The position numbers and the translations under genes were made by a program. From Bacillota bacterium (lineage in GTDB: Bacteria > Bacillota > Clostridia > Lachnospirales > Lachnospiraceae): a stretch of DNA of 13,604 nt. The stretch spans positions 1-13,604 of the forward strand of contig JAEWHU010000380.1 of NCBI GenBank assembly GCA_023387635.1, given 5' to 3'. The notes beneath the pieces are model-generated. The model searched no databases and had not been told where the DNA came from. It saw only the letters and a list, made by a program, of their open reading frames with translations. Below, piece by piece: positions 1-7,157 of this stretch (position 1 is its first letter; the number at the start of each line of letters is the position of its first letter).

Positions 1-448
1 TACCAACTTCTTCATCTGTAGTAATTAAAACTTCAAGTCTTGGATGTTCTAGTGTATTATCATCTAACAAAGCAAGAGCATATGCTACTGCTATACCATT
101 ATCAGCACCAAGTGTTGTTCTATCTGCATGTACGAAGTCACCATCTACAAATAATTCAATACCTTGTGTTAAAAAGTCATGGGTGCTGTCATTTGATTTC
201 TCACAAACCATATCCATATGACCTTGAATCATAACTGCTTTTGAATTCTCATATCCTTTGGTTGCTTCCTTAATAATTACAACATTTTCGAACTCATCTT
301 GTCTATATTGTAAACCTCTTTCTTTTGCAAAATTCACAAGATAATTACTAATTGCTGTATTATTTTTTGAACCTCTTGGAATTGCTGAAATTTCTGTAAA
401 ATAATAAAATATATTTTTATAATCTAGTTTTTGTAAAGTTGAATTCAT
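1..448 (-). CDS. pepD: Aminoacyl-histidine dipeptidase (peptidase M20 family, PepD-like), 3' end outside window
   Basis: The first 149 residues of a zinc-dependent cytosolic dipeptidase of the M20 family; family members cleave Xaa-His and related dipeptides during peptide recycling. Visible metal-site motifs are QGHMDMV (His77, Asp79), TTLGADNG (bridging Asp116) and TTDEEVG (general base Glu146 followed by Glu147). The N-terminal SAIPRGSKNN segment and the spacing of these motifs match PepD rather than PepT, which normally carries a different DYTADG-type motif. The ATG at 448 is preceded by AGGAGT with good spacing. The stop codon and most of the protein, including the dimerisation lid, lie beyond the left edge. 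It follows the UPF0210 gene by 55 bases on the same strand and may be co-transcribed, although an AT-rich gap with a weak TAATAAA/TTTATTA inverted repeat lies between them. Confidence 0.88.
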   Translation of the reverse strand, partial: MNSTLQKLDYKNIFYYFTEISAIPRGSKNNTAISNYLVNFAKERGLQYRQDEFENVVIIKEATKGYENSKAVMIQGHMDMVCEKSNDSTHDFLTQGIELFVDGDFVHADRTTLGADNGIAVAYALALLDDNTLEHPRLEVLITTDEEVG

Positions 449-452
449 ATTG

Positions 453-458
453 ACTCCT
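453..458 (-). promoter_or_regulatory. Ribosome binding site of the pepD-like gene
   Basis: AGGAGT on the minus strand, four bases before the ATG at 448. It fixes the start of the partial dipeptidase, which the window edge otherwise leaves unverified. Confidence 0.7.
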
Positions 459-503
459 ATCTGTATATTTACATATACACTAATAAATTTAGTTTATTAA
501 TAA

Positions 504-1868
504 TTAATTTTTAAAACTATGAATTGGTGCTGGAATTCTTCCACCACGGTTAATAAAATCATCACAGCTGAACTTGTTTACTGGCATTACTGGCGCATAT
601 CCAAGCAATCCACCGAATTCTACCATCTCACCAATTGATTTACCAATTACAGGTATCAGTCTAACTGCGGTTGTCTTTTGATTTATCATACCAATTGCCA
701 TTTCATCTGCAATGATACCTGATATAGTAGTTGCTTTTGTATCACCAGGTATTGCAACCATATCAAGTCCTACAGAACAAACACAAGTCATGGCTTCTAA
801 CTTCTCTAGAGTTAATGCACCGGCTAACACTGCATTAATCATTCCTTGGTCTTCACTTACTGGAATAAAAGCTCCACTTAAACCACCAACATAAGATGAT
901 GCCATTACTCCACCTTTTTTAACTTGGTCATTAAGAAGTGCTAATGCTGCTGTTGTTCCTGGTGCACCTGCATATTCAAGACCCATCTCTTCAAATATTT
1001 CAGCAATACTATCTCCAATCGCTGGTGTAGGAGCTAAAGATAAATCGATAATACCAAATGGTATGTTCATTCTCCTAGAAGCTTCTTGTGCAACTAATTG
1101 GCCCACTCTTGTAATCTTAAATGCAGTGGTTTTTATAGTTTCACATAAAGTACCAAAATCAGCACCTCGAACTCCCTCTAATGCTTTTTTAACTACTCCA
1201 GGACCACTTACACCAACATTAATAATAGCATCCCCTTCGGTTACACCATGAAATGCACCTGCCATGAATGGATTATCATCTGGAGCATTACAAAAGATTA
1301 CTAATTTAGCACATCCGATTGAATCTCTATCTTTTGTTTCATTAGCAGTTTCTAAAATGATTTCACCTAGTAGCTTTACCGCATCCATATCTATACCAGT
1401 TTTTGTCGACCCTACATTTACAGAACTACAAACTCTTTCTGTACATGCAAGTGCTTTTGGTATGGAACGGATTAGGTTTTCATCGCTTGTTGTCATTCCT
1501 TTTGATACTAGGGCAGAAAAACCACCAATGAAATTAACTCCTACTGTTTTTGCGGCTCTGTCAAGTGTCTGTGCAATGGTTATAAAATCTTCTGGAGTTT
1601 TACATGCACTTGCACCTACTAGGGATATTGGAGTAATAGAGATTCTTTTGTTTACAATAGGGATGCCATATTCTCTTTCAATTGCTTTACCTGTTGCTAC
1701 TAAGTCTTTCGCAACTGTTGTGATTTTATTATATATATTTTCATTTAATTTATCTAAATCATTATCAGCACAATCTAGAAGACTTATACCAAGAGTTATG
1801 GTTCTAACATCTAGATTCTCTTGCTCTATCATCTTACTAGTTTCTATTACTTCATTAATATTTATCAT
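504..1868 (-). CDS. UPF0210 / DUF711 (PFL) family protein
   Basis: A 454-residue protein of the UPF0210 (DUF711, PFL) family, full length for the group. Its biochemical role is not established; members adopt a fold related to glycyl-radical enzymes but are not known to be such enzymes. The sequence is soluble, with no signal peptide or membrane segment. Recognisable conserved stretches are ITPISLVGAS (about 78-87), NFIGGFSALV (112-121), NPFMAGAFHGVTEGDA (199-214) and INVGVSGPGVV (216-226), followed by Gly-rich segments toward the C terminus. The ATG at 1868 is preceded by a weak GGGTG Shine-Dalgarno. The gene immediately upstream encodes an ACT-domain UPF0237 protein; this pairing is conserved in many Firmicutes and suggests ligand-dependent control. 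Here the two are unusually separated by a 162-base gap holding the repeated structured element. Confidence 0.9.
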   Translation of the reverse strand: MININEVIETSKMIEQENLDVRTITLGISLLDCADNDLDKLNENIYNKITTVAKDLVATGKAIEREYGIPIVNKRISITPISLVGASACKTPEDFITIAQTLDRAAKTVGVNFIGGFSALVSKGMTTSDENLIRSIPKALACTERVCSSVNVGSTKTGIDMDAVKLLGEIILETANETKDRDSIGCAKLVIFCNAPDDNPFMAGAFHGVTEGDAIINVGVSGPGVVKKALEGVRGADFGTLCETIKTTAFKITRVGQLVAQEASRRMNIPFGIIDLSLAPTPAIGDSIAEIFEEMGLEYAGAPGTTAALALLNDQVKKGGVMASSYVGGLSGAFIPVSEDQGMINAVLAGALTLEKLEAMTCVCSVGLDMVAIPGDTKATTISGIIADEMAIGMINQKTTAVRLIPVIGKSIGEMVEFGGLLGYAPVMPVNKFSCDDFINRGGRIPAPIHSFKN

Positions 1869-1886
1869 AATTTACACCCGTTGCAT

Positions 1887-1981
1887 ATCCCAGACTTGTC
1901 TGTGATACTGCCACAAATAATAAGGTGTGAAAGAATCACATTGTGGCAACCTTTCTAAGTTTATATTTTCTTTCACACTTT
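1887..1981 (-). repeat. Intergenic structured element, copy 1 (upstream of UPF0210 gene)
   Basis: Copy 1 of a roughly 95-base element whose second copy is at 10431-10525; they are about 80% or more identical by eye with two one-base indels. Three pairings are visible. Helix A joins 1925-1933 to 1970-1978 (9 bp). Helix B joins 1910-1916 to 1941-1947 (GCCACAA with TTGTGGC). A small hairpin spans 1891-1902 (CAGA/TCTG). The 5' arm of one helix lies inside the other, so A and B are interleaved and would make a pseudoknot if both form. In the minus-strand reading the element ends 18 bases before the UPF0210 start codon. I do not recognise it as any riboswitch class I know. Alternatives are a leader RNA or a palindromic mobile repeat (MITE/REP-like). 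Confidence 0.7.
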
Positions 1982-1989
1982 TCTTCATT

Positions 1990-2024
1990 CTACCGCATTA
2001 AATTCTTCATTTGTATAAAGGTAG
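1990..2024 (-). repeat. Short inverted repeat beside element copy 1
   Basis: CTACC (1990-1994) and GGTAG (2020-2024) can pair across a 25-base AT-rich loop, directly upstream of copy 1 in the minus-strand reading. Copy 2 also has a hairpin in the equivalent place (10534-10549), with unrelated sequence. It may be an outer stem of the same RNA; five base pairs could also be chance. Confidence 0.3.
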
Positions 2025-2030
2025 ATAACA

Positions 2031-2303
2031 CTATATACGGTGCATACGATTAAAAATATCTTCATGTCTTGTTTTAATGATGACACCAATTTCCTCGCCT
2101 ATTTGTTCTAATTCAGAAGCGATATCCTCATTATTTTTTGGAGCTTCATTGGCATCTACAATCATCATCATATTAAAATAACCTTGAACAATAGTTTGTG
2201 AAATATCTAAAATGTTTATATTATTGTTTGCTAAATATGTACATACTTTAGCAATAATACCAACACAATCTTTTCCTACAACTGTAACAATCGTTTTCTT
2301 CAT
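2031..2303 (-). CDS. ACT domain-containing protein, UPF0237 family
   Basis: A 90-residue stand-alone ACT domain of the UPF0237 family. ACT domains are small beta-alpha-beta-beta-alpha-beta folds that bind amino acids or similar ligands and control partner proteins. The opening strand and loop read ITVVGKDCVGIIAKVCTYLA-like at residues 5-24, with the Gly-Lys-Asp turn typical of the ligand-binding loop, then NNINILDISQTIVQGYFNMM. The length is normal for the family. The ATG at 2303 has only a moderate ribosome site (AAAGG/TTAGG within the preceding 20 bases). It lies 70 bases downstream of the YycJ-like gene and upstream of the UPF0210 gene, its usual neighbour, so it is the probable regulatory partner of that protein. 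The family lacks a firmly assigned ligand. Confidence 0.9.
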   Translation of the reverse strand: MKKTIVTVVGKDCVGIIAKVCTYLANNNINILDISQTIVQGYFNMMMIVDANEAPKNNEDIASELEQIGEEIGVIIKTRHEDIFNRMHRI

Positions 2304-2373
2304 ATTAAAACCTAACCTTTCAATAATTGATATTTTATATAATCCACCAATTCGGATGTTCCCAATTGGATAT

Positions 2374-3168
2374 TTATGTGGTTGACAACATATGTGAGGC
2401 CATATCTCTTTTCGCTACACTAAGAATACTTTGAGCTTTTTTATCTTCATAATACCTACCTAGTTCTTGGCGAACTGTCTCATACGCTAGCTCTTCGTAA
2501 TTATTCTCTTCGCTTAGATGGGCTAGTGCAATGTATTTTAATTTGTCATGGATTAACTTTCCAATTAATTTAGCTGAATTTTCATTTGATAAATGTCCTC
2601 TATCTCCTAAAATACGCTGTTTTAAATAATATGGATACCCTCCAACCATTAGCATATTAACATCATGATTGGCTTCAAGTAATAAAATTTCTGAACCTGC
2701 TAACTTAGATATTATATAATCATCATATTTACCAAGGTCAGTTGCCATTCCAACTTTATGCCCATCTGCAGTAAAGGTATAACATACTGGATTGGATGCA
2801 TCATGAGAAGTTGAAAATGGTTCTACCAATATATCATCTATATAAAAAGATTCATCTGGTGTTACATAATGAAGTAAATCTTCCGATATTTTTCCAACAT
2901 TCTTTTTTAAAAGAGCACAGATAGTTTCTGCTGTTCCATAAACAGGTATATTATATCTTCTTGATAATACACCAATACCCGTTATATGGTCAGTGTGTTC
3001 ATGAGTTACTAATATCCCTTGAATTTCATCAGGTTTCACATCTATACTATTTAATCCATTTTCAATTTTTTTACCACTTAATCCAGCATCAATTAAAAGT
3101 TTTGTTTTATTACTACTGACAAAGGTACAATTCCCACTGCTGCCACTTGCAATACTGCACAAATTCAT
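2374..3168 (-). CDS. yycJ: MBL-fold metallohydrolase, YycJ/WalJ type
   Basis: A 264-residue metallo-beta-lactamase-fold protein of the YycJ (WalJ) group; characterised relatives are metal-dependent nucleases acting in DNA processing. It opens with the family signature NLCSIASGSSGNCTFV (residues 2-17). The two-metal site is complete: THEHTDH (His56, His58, Asp60, His61), SHD (His122), ATDLG (Asp144), EANHD (His168) and LAHLS (His217). It is soluble and full length. The ATG at 3168 follows a strong AGGAGGT. In Bacillus this gene sits with the walRK two-component operon; no such genes are here. It appears to head its own transcription unit, with a TTGACA promoter at 3261-3289 and a long hairpin in the leader. 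The ACT gene follows 70 bases downstream on the same strand. Confidence 0.9.
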   Translation of the reverse strand: MNLCSIASGSSGNCTFVSSNKTKLLIDAGLSGKKIENGLNSIDVKPDEIQGILVTHEHTDHITGIGVLSRRYNIPVYGTAETICALLKKNVGKISEDLLHYVTPDESFYIDDILVEPFSTSHDASNPVCYTFTADGHKVGMATDLGKYDDYIISKLAGSEILLLEANHDVNMLMVGGYPYYLKQRILGDRGHLSNENSAKLIGKLIHDKLKYIALAHLSEENNYEELAYETVRQELGRYYEDKKAQSILSVAKRDMASHMLSTT

Positions 3169-3172
3169 ACGT

Positions 3173-3179
3173 ACCTCCT
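3173..3179 (-). promoter_or_regulatory. Ribosome binding site of the yycJ-like gene
   Basis: AGGAGGT on the minus strand, four bases before the ATG at 3168. It is a full-strength Shine-Dalgarno, unlike the weak sites of the genes preceded by the repeated element. Confidence 0.75.
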
Positions 3180-3206
3180 ATTTATTTACCGTTTTATTAT
3201 ATATGA

Positions 3207-3246
3207 ATTAATCTATCTTATCCAGAATAGGATAAGATAGATTAAT
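3207..3246. repeat. Perfect 17-bp inverted repeat with 6-base loop
   Basis: The arms are 3207-3223 (ATTAATCTATCTTATCC) and 3230-3246, separated by AGAATA. It lies between the diguanylate cyclase stop and the yycJ-like start. Neither strand has a T-run after the hairpin, so a classical intrinsic terminator is not well supported. In the minus-strand reading it falls at the start of the leader of the transcript predicted from the promoter at 3261-3289. A TATAAT (3196-3201) with a weak TGGATA (3219-3224) 17 bases upstream overlaps the repeat, so an operator role is also possible. Confidence 0.8.
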
Positions 3247-3260
3247 ATGTATCATGAAAA

Positions 3261-3289
3261 AGTATCCTCTATTCTAGCGATTTTGTCAA
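3261..3289 (-). promoter_or_regulatory. Candidate sigma-A-type promoter for the yycJ-like gene
   Basis: On the minus strand a perfect TTGACA (3284-3289) is followed by 17 bases and GATACT (3261-3266), which matches four of six positions of TATAAT. Transcription would begin near 3254 and give a leader of about 85 bases containing the 17-bp hairpin. The match comes from sequence only. Confidence 0.5.
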
Positions 3290-3314
3290 CAGAATTTACT
3301 TTTAGTTGTTTATG

Positions 3315-5018
3315 TTATTTCATTAATACTTTTTCTCTTACTTCATCACTGTCAACAGTAATAAGATCTCTACCGTTTTGTTTCGAATAATACATAGACC
3401 AATCTGCCCTATTTAATAATTCATAAGGATTTTTACACGTCTTGGGATAGGAAGTAACGCCTACACTTACATTCACATGTAATTTTTCATCTTTATGAAA
3501 AATCTCTTTATCATTTATATTCATCTTAAGTTTTTTTATAAGTTTATATGCCTCGTCCAAATTTTTACCTGGAAACACAATAACAAACTCTTCTCCGCCG
3601 TATCGCCCTACAATACCATCATTTTCTGTTGCCATTTCATCTGCAAGAGTCGCAATGGTCTGTATAATAACATCGCCAAATAGATGCCCGTAGGTATCAT
3701 TAATTGTCTTAAATTTATCAATATCAAATAAGGCTAATGTAATTGGTGTTTTCATCACCATTGCTTCTTCGATATATGTATTTAACAACTTTGATAAATG
3801 ACCACGATTATAAACTCCTGTTAGTCCATCACGGATTGCCATGTATTGCATTTTAGCATACATATTCGCATTATTTAATGCAATTAATATCTGCGCTACA
3901 ATAGCTTCATAGAAATTAGCATTATCCACAAAATTATCATACTTTCTAGAACCAACAAAAATAAATCCTATTTGATCATCATTTCGAATTAATGGTACAA
4001 TTAAAAAAGAGCCAACATTTAATTTATTGGTAAAATCATATTTATCTCCTACTACATGATTATCAATATATTTTTGATTTGAGCAAAGATAACATTTAAA
4101 TTGTTCATTCTCTATCAGATTACCTAACTCATGTTCATATTCTTTATTAAAACTAGTTCTAATCTTATAAATCACTTTTTTATTCCCAATAACGTTTGGG
4201 TTTAGCGCGATTGCACATACATCTAATTCTAACTCACGAAACATAGAACTTGTTATTAAATTCATTAATTCATCTATCTCAAGAGAAGAACTTATATACT
4301 TTAATACTTGATTCTGAATCATAATTTCAATATTACGCTCATTTATTCTCTTGTTGGCTGCTTCTAACATAACTTTTTGAAAACCGAGCTCTTCATTTAC
4401 TTTTTTTACTTTTTCTTGATGTAGCTTTAATGCCTCATTCGTTTCTTTTACATTACTAAGTAAACGGTTTTGTCGAAACAACTGTTTTTCTAATAAATTC
4501 TTACATTTTTCTGCTATAGTAGCATTATAGATAATAATAACAATTAGAGAAATAAAAAAACCTAGTTGAATAAACAAAACATCATTTATGTTTCGTTTTA
4601 AATAAGTAGAATAACAAATACTTATTATGGCTGGAATTCCACCTAGTACTCCACTTATAAAACGATAATAGACATCGCTATAATCAAAAAGGGCTATAAA
4701 TTCTATAAACAATATATAATAAAAGAGTCCTGCTATCACAGCAAAATAAATATAGTCAGAAAAGGTAAATATAAAAGCTGCCAAACTAAGTTCAATATAT
4801 CTAATAATAAATAAAAGTTTATCTTGCAAAAAGAATTTTTTCTTATATGCAATTATTTCAGTAATTAATATAGGTATGAGCCACCAAAGACTATAAATAG
4901 CATTAGTTTCACTTAATTTAAAATCACGTTCAATTACAAATAATACCAAAATAAAAATAAAAGGAATGTGTAACTTTGAAAATTTACTCTGTATATCAAA
5001 TACATTAGTAGTAGTCAA
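3315..5018 (-). CDS. Membrane diguanylate cyclase (N-terminal membrane domain, coiled coil, GAF, GGDEF)
   Basis: A 567-residue protein predicted to make c-di-GMP from two GTP. About six hydrophobic segments fill residues 17-165. A charged, probably coiled-coil linker follows at 170-235, then a GAF-like domain (about 245-385) and a GGDEF domain (about 393-555). The active motif is intact: GRYGGEEF (GGEEF at 474-478), with FDIDKFKTINDTYGH supplying the metal-binding Asp and substrate contacts, so the enzyme should be active. The inhibitory I-site is absent: the expected RxxD position reads ENDG (465-468), so product feedback is unlikely by that route. The start codon is TTG at 5018, supported by AAGGAGT eight bases upstream. 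That ribosome site overlaps the stop codon of the FtsA-like gene, which points to translational coupling. The ligand of the GAF or membrane sensor cannot be read from sequence. Confidence 0.92.
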   Translation of the reverse strand: MTTTNVFDIQSKFSKLHIPFIFILVLFVIERDFKLSETNAIYSLWWLIPILITEIIAYKKKFFLQDKLLFIIRYIELSLAAFIFTFSDYIYFAVIAGLFYYILFIEFIALFDYSDVYYRFISGVLGGIPAIISICYSTYLKRNINDVLFIQLGFFISLIVIIIYNATIAEKCKNLLEKQLFRQNRLLSNVKETNEALKLHQEKVKKVNEELGFQKVMLEAANKRINERNIEIMIQNQVLKYISSSLEIDELMNLITSSMFRELELDVCAIALNPNVIGNKKVIYKIRTSFNKEYEHELGNLIENEQFKCYLCSNQKYIDNHVVGDKYDFTNKLNVGSFLIVPLIRNDDQIGFIFVGSRKYDNFVDNANFYEAIVAQILIALNNANMYAKMQYMAIRDGLTGVYNRGHLSKLLNTYIEEAMVMKTPITLALFDIDKFKTINDTYGHLFGDVIIQTIATLADEMATENDGIVGRYGGEEFVIVFPGKNLDEAYKLIKKLKMNINDKEIFHKDEKLHVNVSVGVTSYPKTCKNPYELLNRADWSMYYSKQNGRDLITVDSDEVREKVLMK

Positions 5019-5024
5019 GATTTA

Positions 5025-7097
5025 TTACTCCTTCCAGTATAATCCTATGACATCCTTTTCTTTTATCGGTGTAGTAAAATCAGCTTTTTCTCCATTCAAA
5101 GTAGTAACTAATCGGAACTGTGCTGCCCTTGATAAATCAAAAGGATAATAATCAAAAACATCAACATAAATATAGTTGGTTTTTCCATATAACTTTACAT
5201 TTTCATTATTAACTATTACTGTTATTTCATCCTTATTCTCACTTACTGTATTCGCCTCTAACTCTAATCCTTTTTCATTACTTTCTATGGTTTCTACAGA
5301 TGCAACATCATCTAAATTATATTCATTATCGTAATGAAATTCTTCCTCGCTAATCTCAATTTGTATTGAGAAATTTTCATATACTTTATCTGTTAATTGG
5401 GCATATACATTATTCACCATACATTTTCCATTAACCTTAAGATCCATAAATTCTAATATTTGCTCAAGGGTATAATAATTTAATATGATAATCTCATCAT
5501 TATCCTTTATGTTATAGAACTCAGAGACTAACTTCCCATTTGCCATAACAAATTTGGGGCATATAACAGTTTGTCCATTTACAAGAAAGGTTATGGTACT
5601 ATGATACTCTGGTATTTGCCTTACTTCATATACTGCATCTTTTCCAATAGTAGATTCAATAATTTCTATCTTATCATTTTGCACTATTCTACTACTTAGT
5701 CCTACTATCTCACCATTTAACTTTATAATTGCAGCTTCCCCAAGTTCACCACGAACCAAACGTTCTGTGCCATTTAATGTGTAATTGATTGATTTGCCTC
5801 TTCTTGGAAAAAGTTTCTTATTTGGAAATCCAAGCCCGATTGCAGCATCCACTATCGTTAACTTGTTATTGTCGTATAGTTTAATTCTCTCGCCATTGAT
5901 ATTTACAAAAATAAAATTATTCGCTTTATCATAATAGTTTAAGCAAATACCAATTGGAGTAACAAGGAGAGGATCTTTTTTAATATCTTGCAAGAAAGTA
6001 ACTTCTTGTAATACTTCTGCTCCACGAAGTGCAACTCTATCCTTAGAAAGGTCTAATTCTTCGGCTAAACTAGATACAAATTCAGGAACCTTCCCACCAC
6101 CTCCAATGATAAAAACTGCGCTGACGCCTTTATTCCCATTCAATTCTATAATTTTAGAAGCAATTGATTTCGTGATTTTATGAATTGTTTCCCTTATATC
6201 TTCTAACATTGTTTTAGAATCAATTTTATGGCTAATACCCATGATATCTTTGTATGTAATCTTCTTTTTCTTCATGGCTGATATCTTCATGGTTTCAGCA
6301 ACATTGAACTCTACCAAATACTTCTGGACAATAGCTTCTGTTATTTCATCACCTGCATATGGTATCATTCCGTATGCAATAATACTTCCATCTTTTGTAA
6401 TAGATAAATCCGAGGTGCCTGCCCCAACATCCACAAGTGCTATATTAAGCAAGCGAAATTTTTCTGGTATTGCTACATTAATAGCAGCAATTGGTTCTAA
6501 TGTTAGATTAGACACTAAAAGTCCTGCTTTTTCAACTGCTGCATATAATCCATCAATAACTTCATCAGGCAAAAAGGTAACTAAGATTTCCGTAGAAATC
6601 TTTGATGCCTTGTGCCCTTCTAACTTTGTCATAACAAATCCATTTAGGTAATACTTAATTACAGAATAACCAACACAATAAAAATTTATCTTATCTTCTT
6701 TTAATTCATCTCTTAAAGTTTCGTATGCTTTTTCTACACCAATTAAATCTAGAGAATGAACATGTTCTTCATTCACAATGATTTCGCTTGGGAATTCATA
6801 CTCTGCCATTGCAGTTACCGTTTTTAAAACTCTACCAGCAGCAGCAATAGAAACATCTTTTAATTCTCTTCCTATTTGCGTTTCTAATTCTTTTTTTACA
6901 CTTCTAATTGTCTCTGAGACTTTTAGTATATCATGGATTTGACCGTCCAACATGGCTCTTGTGGTATGCATTTTAATACATTGAGCTACTACTACGAAAT
7001 TGTTCGTGCTCTCTTTATATCCAACTGTACCTACAATACTCCTTGTTCCGATATCTAAACCAAATACTAAATGCTCTGGATACCTTATGTTATCCAT
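5025..7097 (-). CDS. FtsA-like actin-fold ATPase with long repeated C-terminal tail
   Basis: A member of the FtsA/PilM branch of the actin/Hsp70 ATPases, about 690 residues, far longer than standard FtsA (roughly 400-450). The nucleotide-binding motifs are present: phosphate-1 GLDIGTRSIVG (13-23), phosphate-2 VDVGAGTSDLS (222-232) and adenosine motif GGGGKVPEF (332-340). After about residue 390 comes an extra tail of small beta-rich modules, each centred on an LNG or ANG turn and ending in an Asp-x-Ile strand (about 452-485, 508-542 and 657-690); an acidic linker (about 590-620) precedes the last. The usual C-terminal amphipathic membrane-targeting helix of FtsA is not seen. I place the start at ATG 7097 because GGGGGA lies seven bases upstream; a GTG at 7124 in the same frame has no ribosome site. 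It is likely a cell-division or envelope factor, but no ftsZ is nearby, so a paralogue role is possible. Confidence 0.82.
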   Translation of the reverse strand: MDNIRYPEHLVFGLDIGTRSIVGTVGYKESTNNFVVVAQCIKMHTTRAMLDGQIHDILKVSETIRSVKKELETQIGRELKDVSIAAAGRVLKTVTAMAEYEFPSEIIVNEEHVHSLDLIGVEKAYETLRDELKEDKINFYCVGYSVIKYYLNGFVMTKLEGHKASKISTEILVTFLPDEVIDGLYAAVEKAGLLVSNLTLEPIAAINVAIPEKFRLLNIALVDVGAGTSDLSITKDGSIIAYGMIPYAGDEITEAIVQKYLVEFNVAETMKISAMKKKKITYKDIMGISHKIDSKTMLEDIRETIHKITKSIASKIIELNGNKGVSAVFIIGGGGKVPEFVSSLAEELDLSKDRVALRGAEVLQEVTFLQDIKKDPLLVTPIGICLNYYDKANNFIFVNINGERIKLYDNNKLTIVDAAIGLGFPNKKLFPRRGKSINYTLNGTERLVRGELGEAAIIKLNGEIVGLSSRIVQNDKIEIIESTIGKDAVYEVRQIPEYHSTITFLVNGQTVICPKFVMANGKLVSEFYNIKDNDEIIILNYYTLEQILEFMDLKVNGKCMVNNVYAQLTDKVYENFSIQIEISEEEFHYDNEYNLDDVASVETIESNEKGLELEANTVSENKDEITVIVNNENVKLYGKTNYIYVDVFDYYPFDLSRAAQFRLVTTLNGEKADFTTPIKEKDVIGLYWKE
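5027..5033 (-). promoter_or_regulatory. Ribosome binding site that decides the TTG start of the diguanylate cyclase
   Basis: AAGGAGT on the minus strand, eight bases before the TTG at 5018. It overlaps the last codons and stop of the FtsA-like gene (stop 5025-5027). No ATG in the right frame lies close by. Confidence 0.75.
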
Positions 7098-7104
7098 AGT
7101 AAAA

Positions 7105-7110
7105 TCCCCC
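7105..7110 (-). promoter_or_regulatory. Ribosome binding site that decides the FtsA-like start
   Basis: GGGGGA on the minus strand, seven bases before the ATG at 7097. It lies inside the longer reading frame that begins at GTG 7124 and argues for the shorter protein. Confidence 0.6.
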
Positions 7111-7139
7111 AAACTTCTAATCACAGATAATTTACTCTA

Positions 7140-7145
7140 ATTATA
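7140..7145 (-). promoter_or_regulatory. Possible -10 box for the FtsA-like gene
   Basis: A perfect TATAAT on the minus strand lies in the short gap between the coaE stop and the FtsA-like start. No convincing -35 is found 16-18 bases upstream, where the sequence is the end of coaE. AT-rich gaps give such hexamers by chance. Confidence 0.25.
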
Positions 7146-7157
7146 CTATATTTTGTA

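Noticed and set aside
1264..1905. Long plus-strand ORF (213 codons) inside the UPF0210 gene
   Set aside because: It lies wholly antisense to a well-conserved gene, and its composition is that of a complementary-strand shadow.
1869..2030. ZTP (pfl motif) riboswitch before the PFL family gene
   Set aside because: The name is a coincidence; the conserved ZTP riboswitch core sequences are not present, and the same element also precedes polA.
2342..2370. CCAATT/AATTGG inverted repeat after the yycJ-like gene as a terminator
   Set aside because: The arms are six bases, AT-rich, and no T-run follows; likely chance.
3207..3246. Classical intrinsic terminator of the GGDEF gene
   Set aside because: The stem is strong but AT-rich and no T-run follows on either strand; kept only as an inverted repeat of uncertain role.
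7098..7124. GTG start giving the FtsA-like protein nine more residues
   Set aside because: No ribosome site precedes the GTG, whereas GGGGGA lies seven bases before the ATG at 7097.
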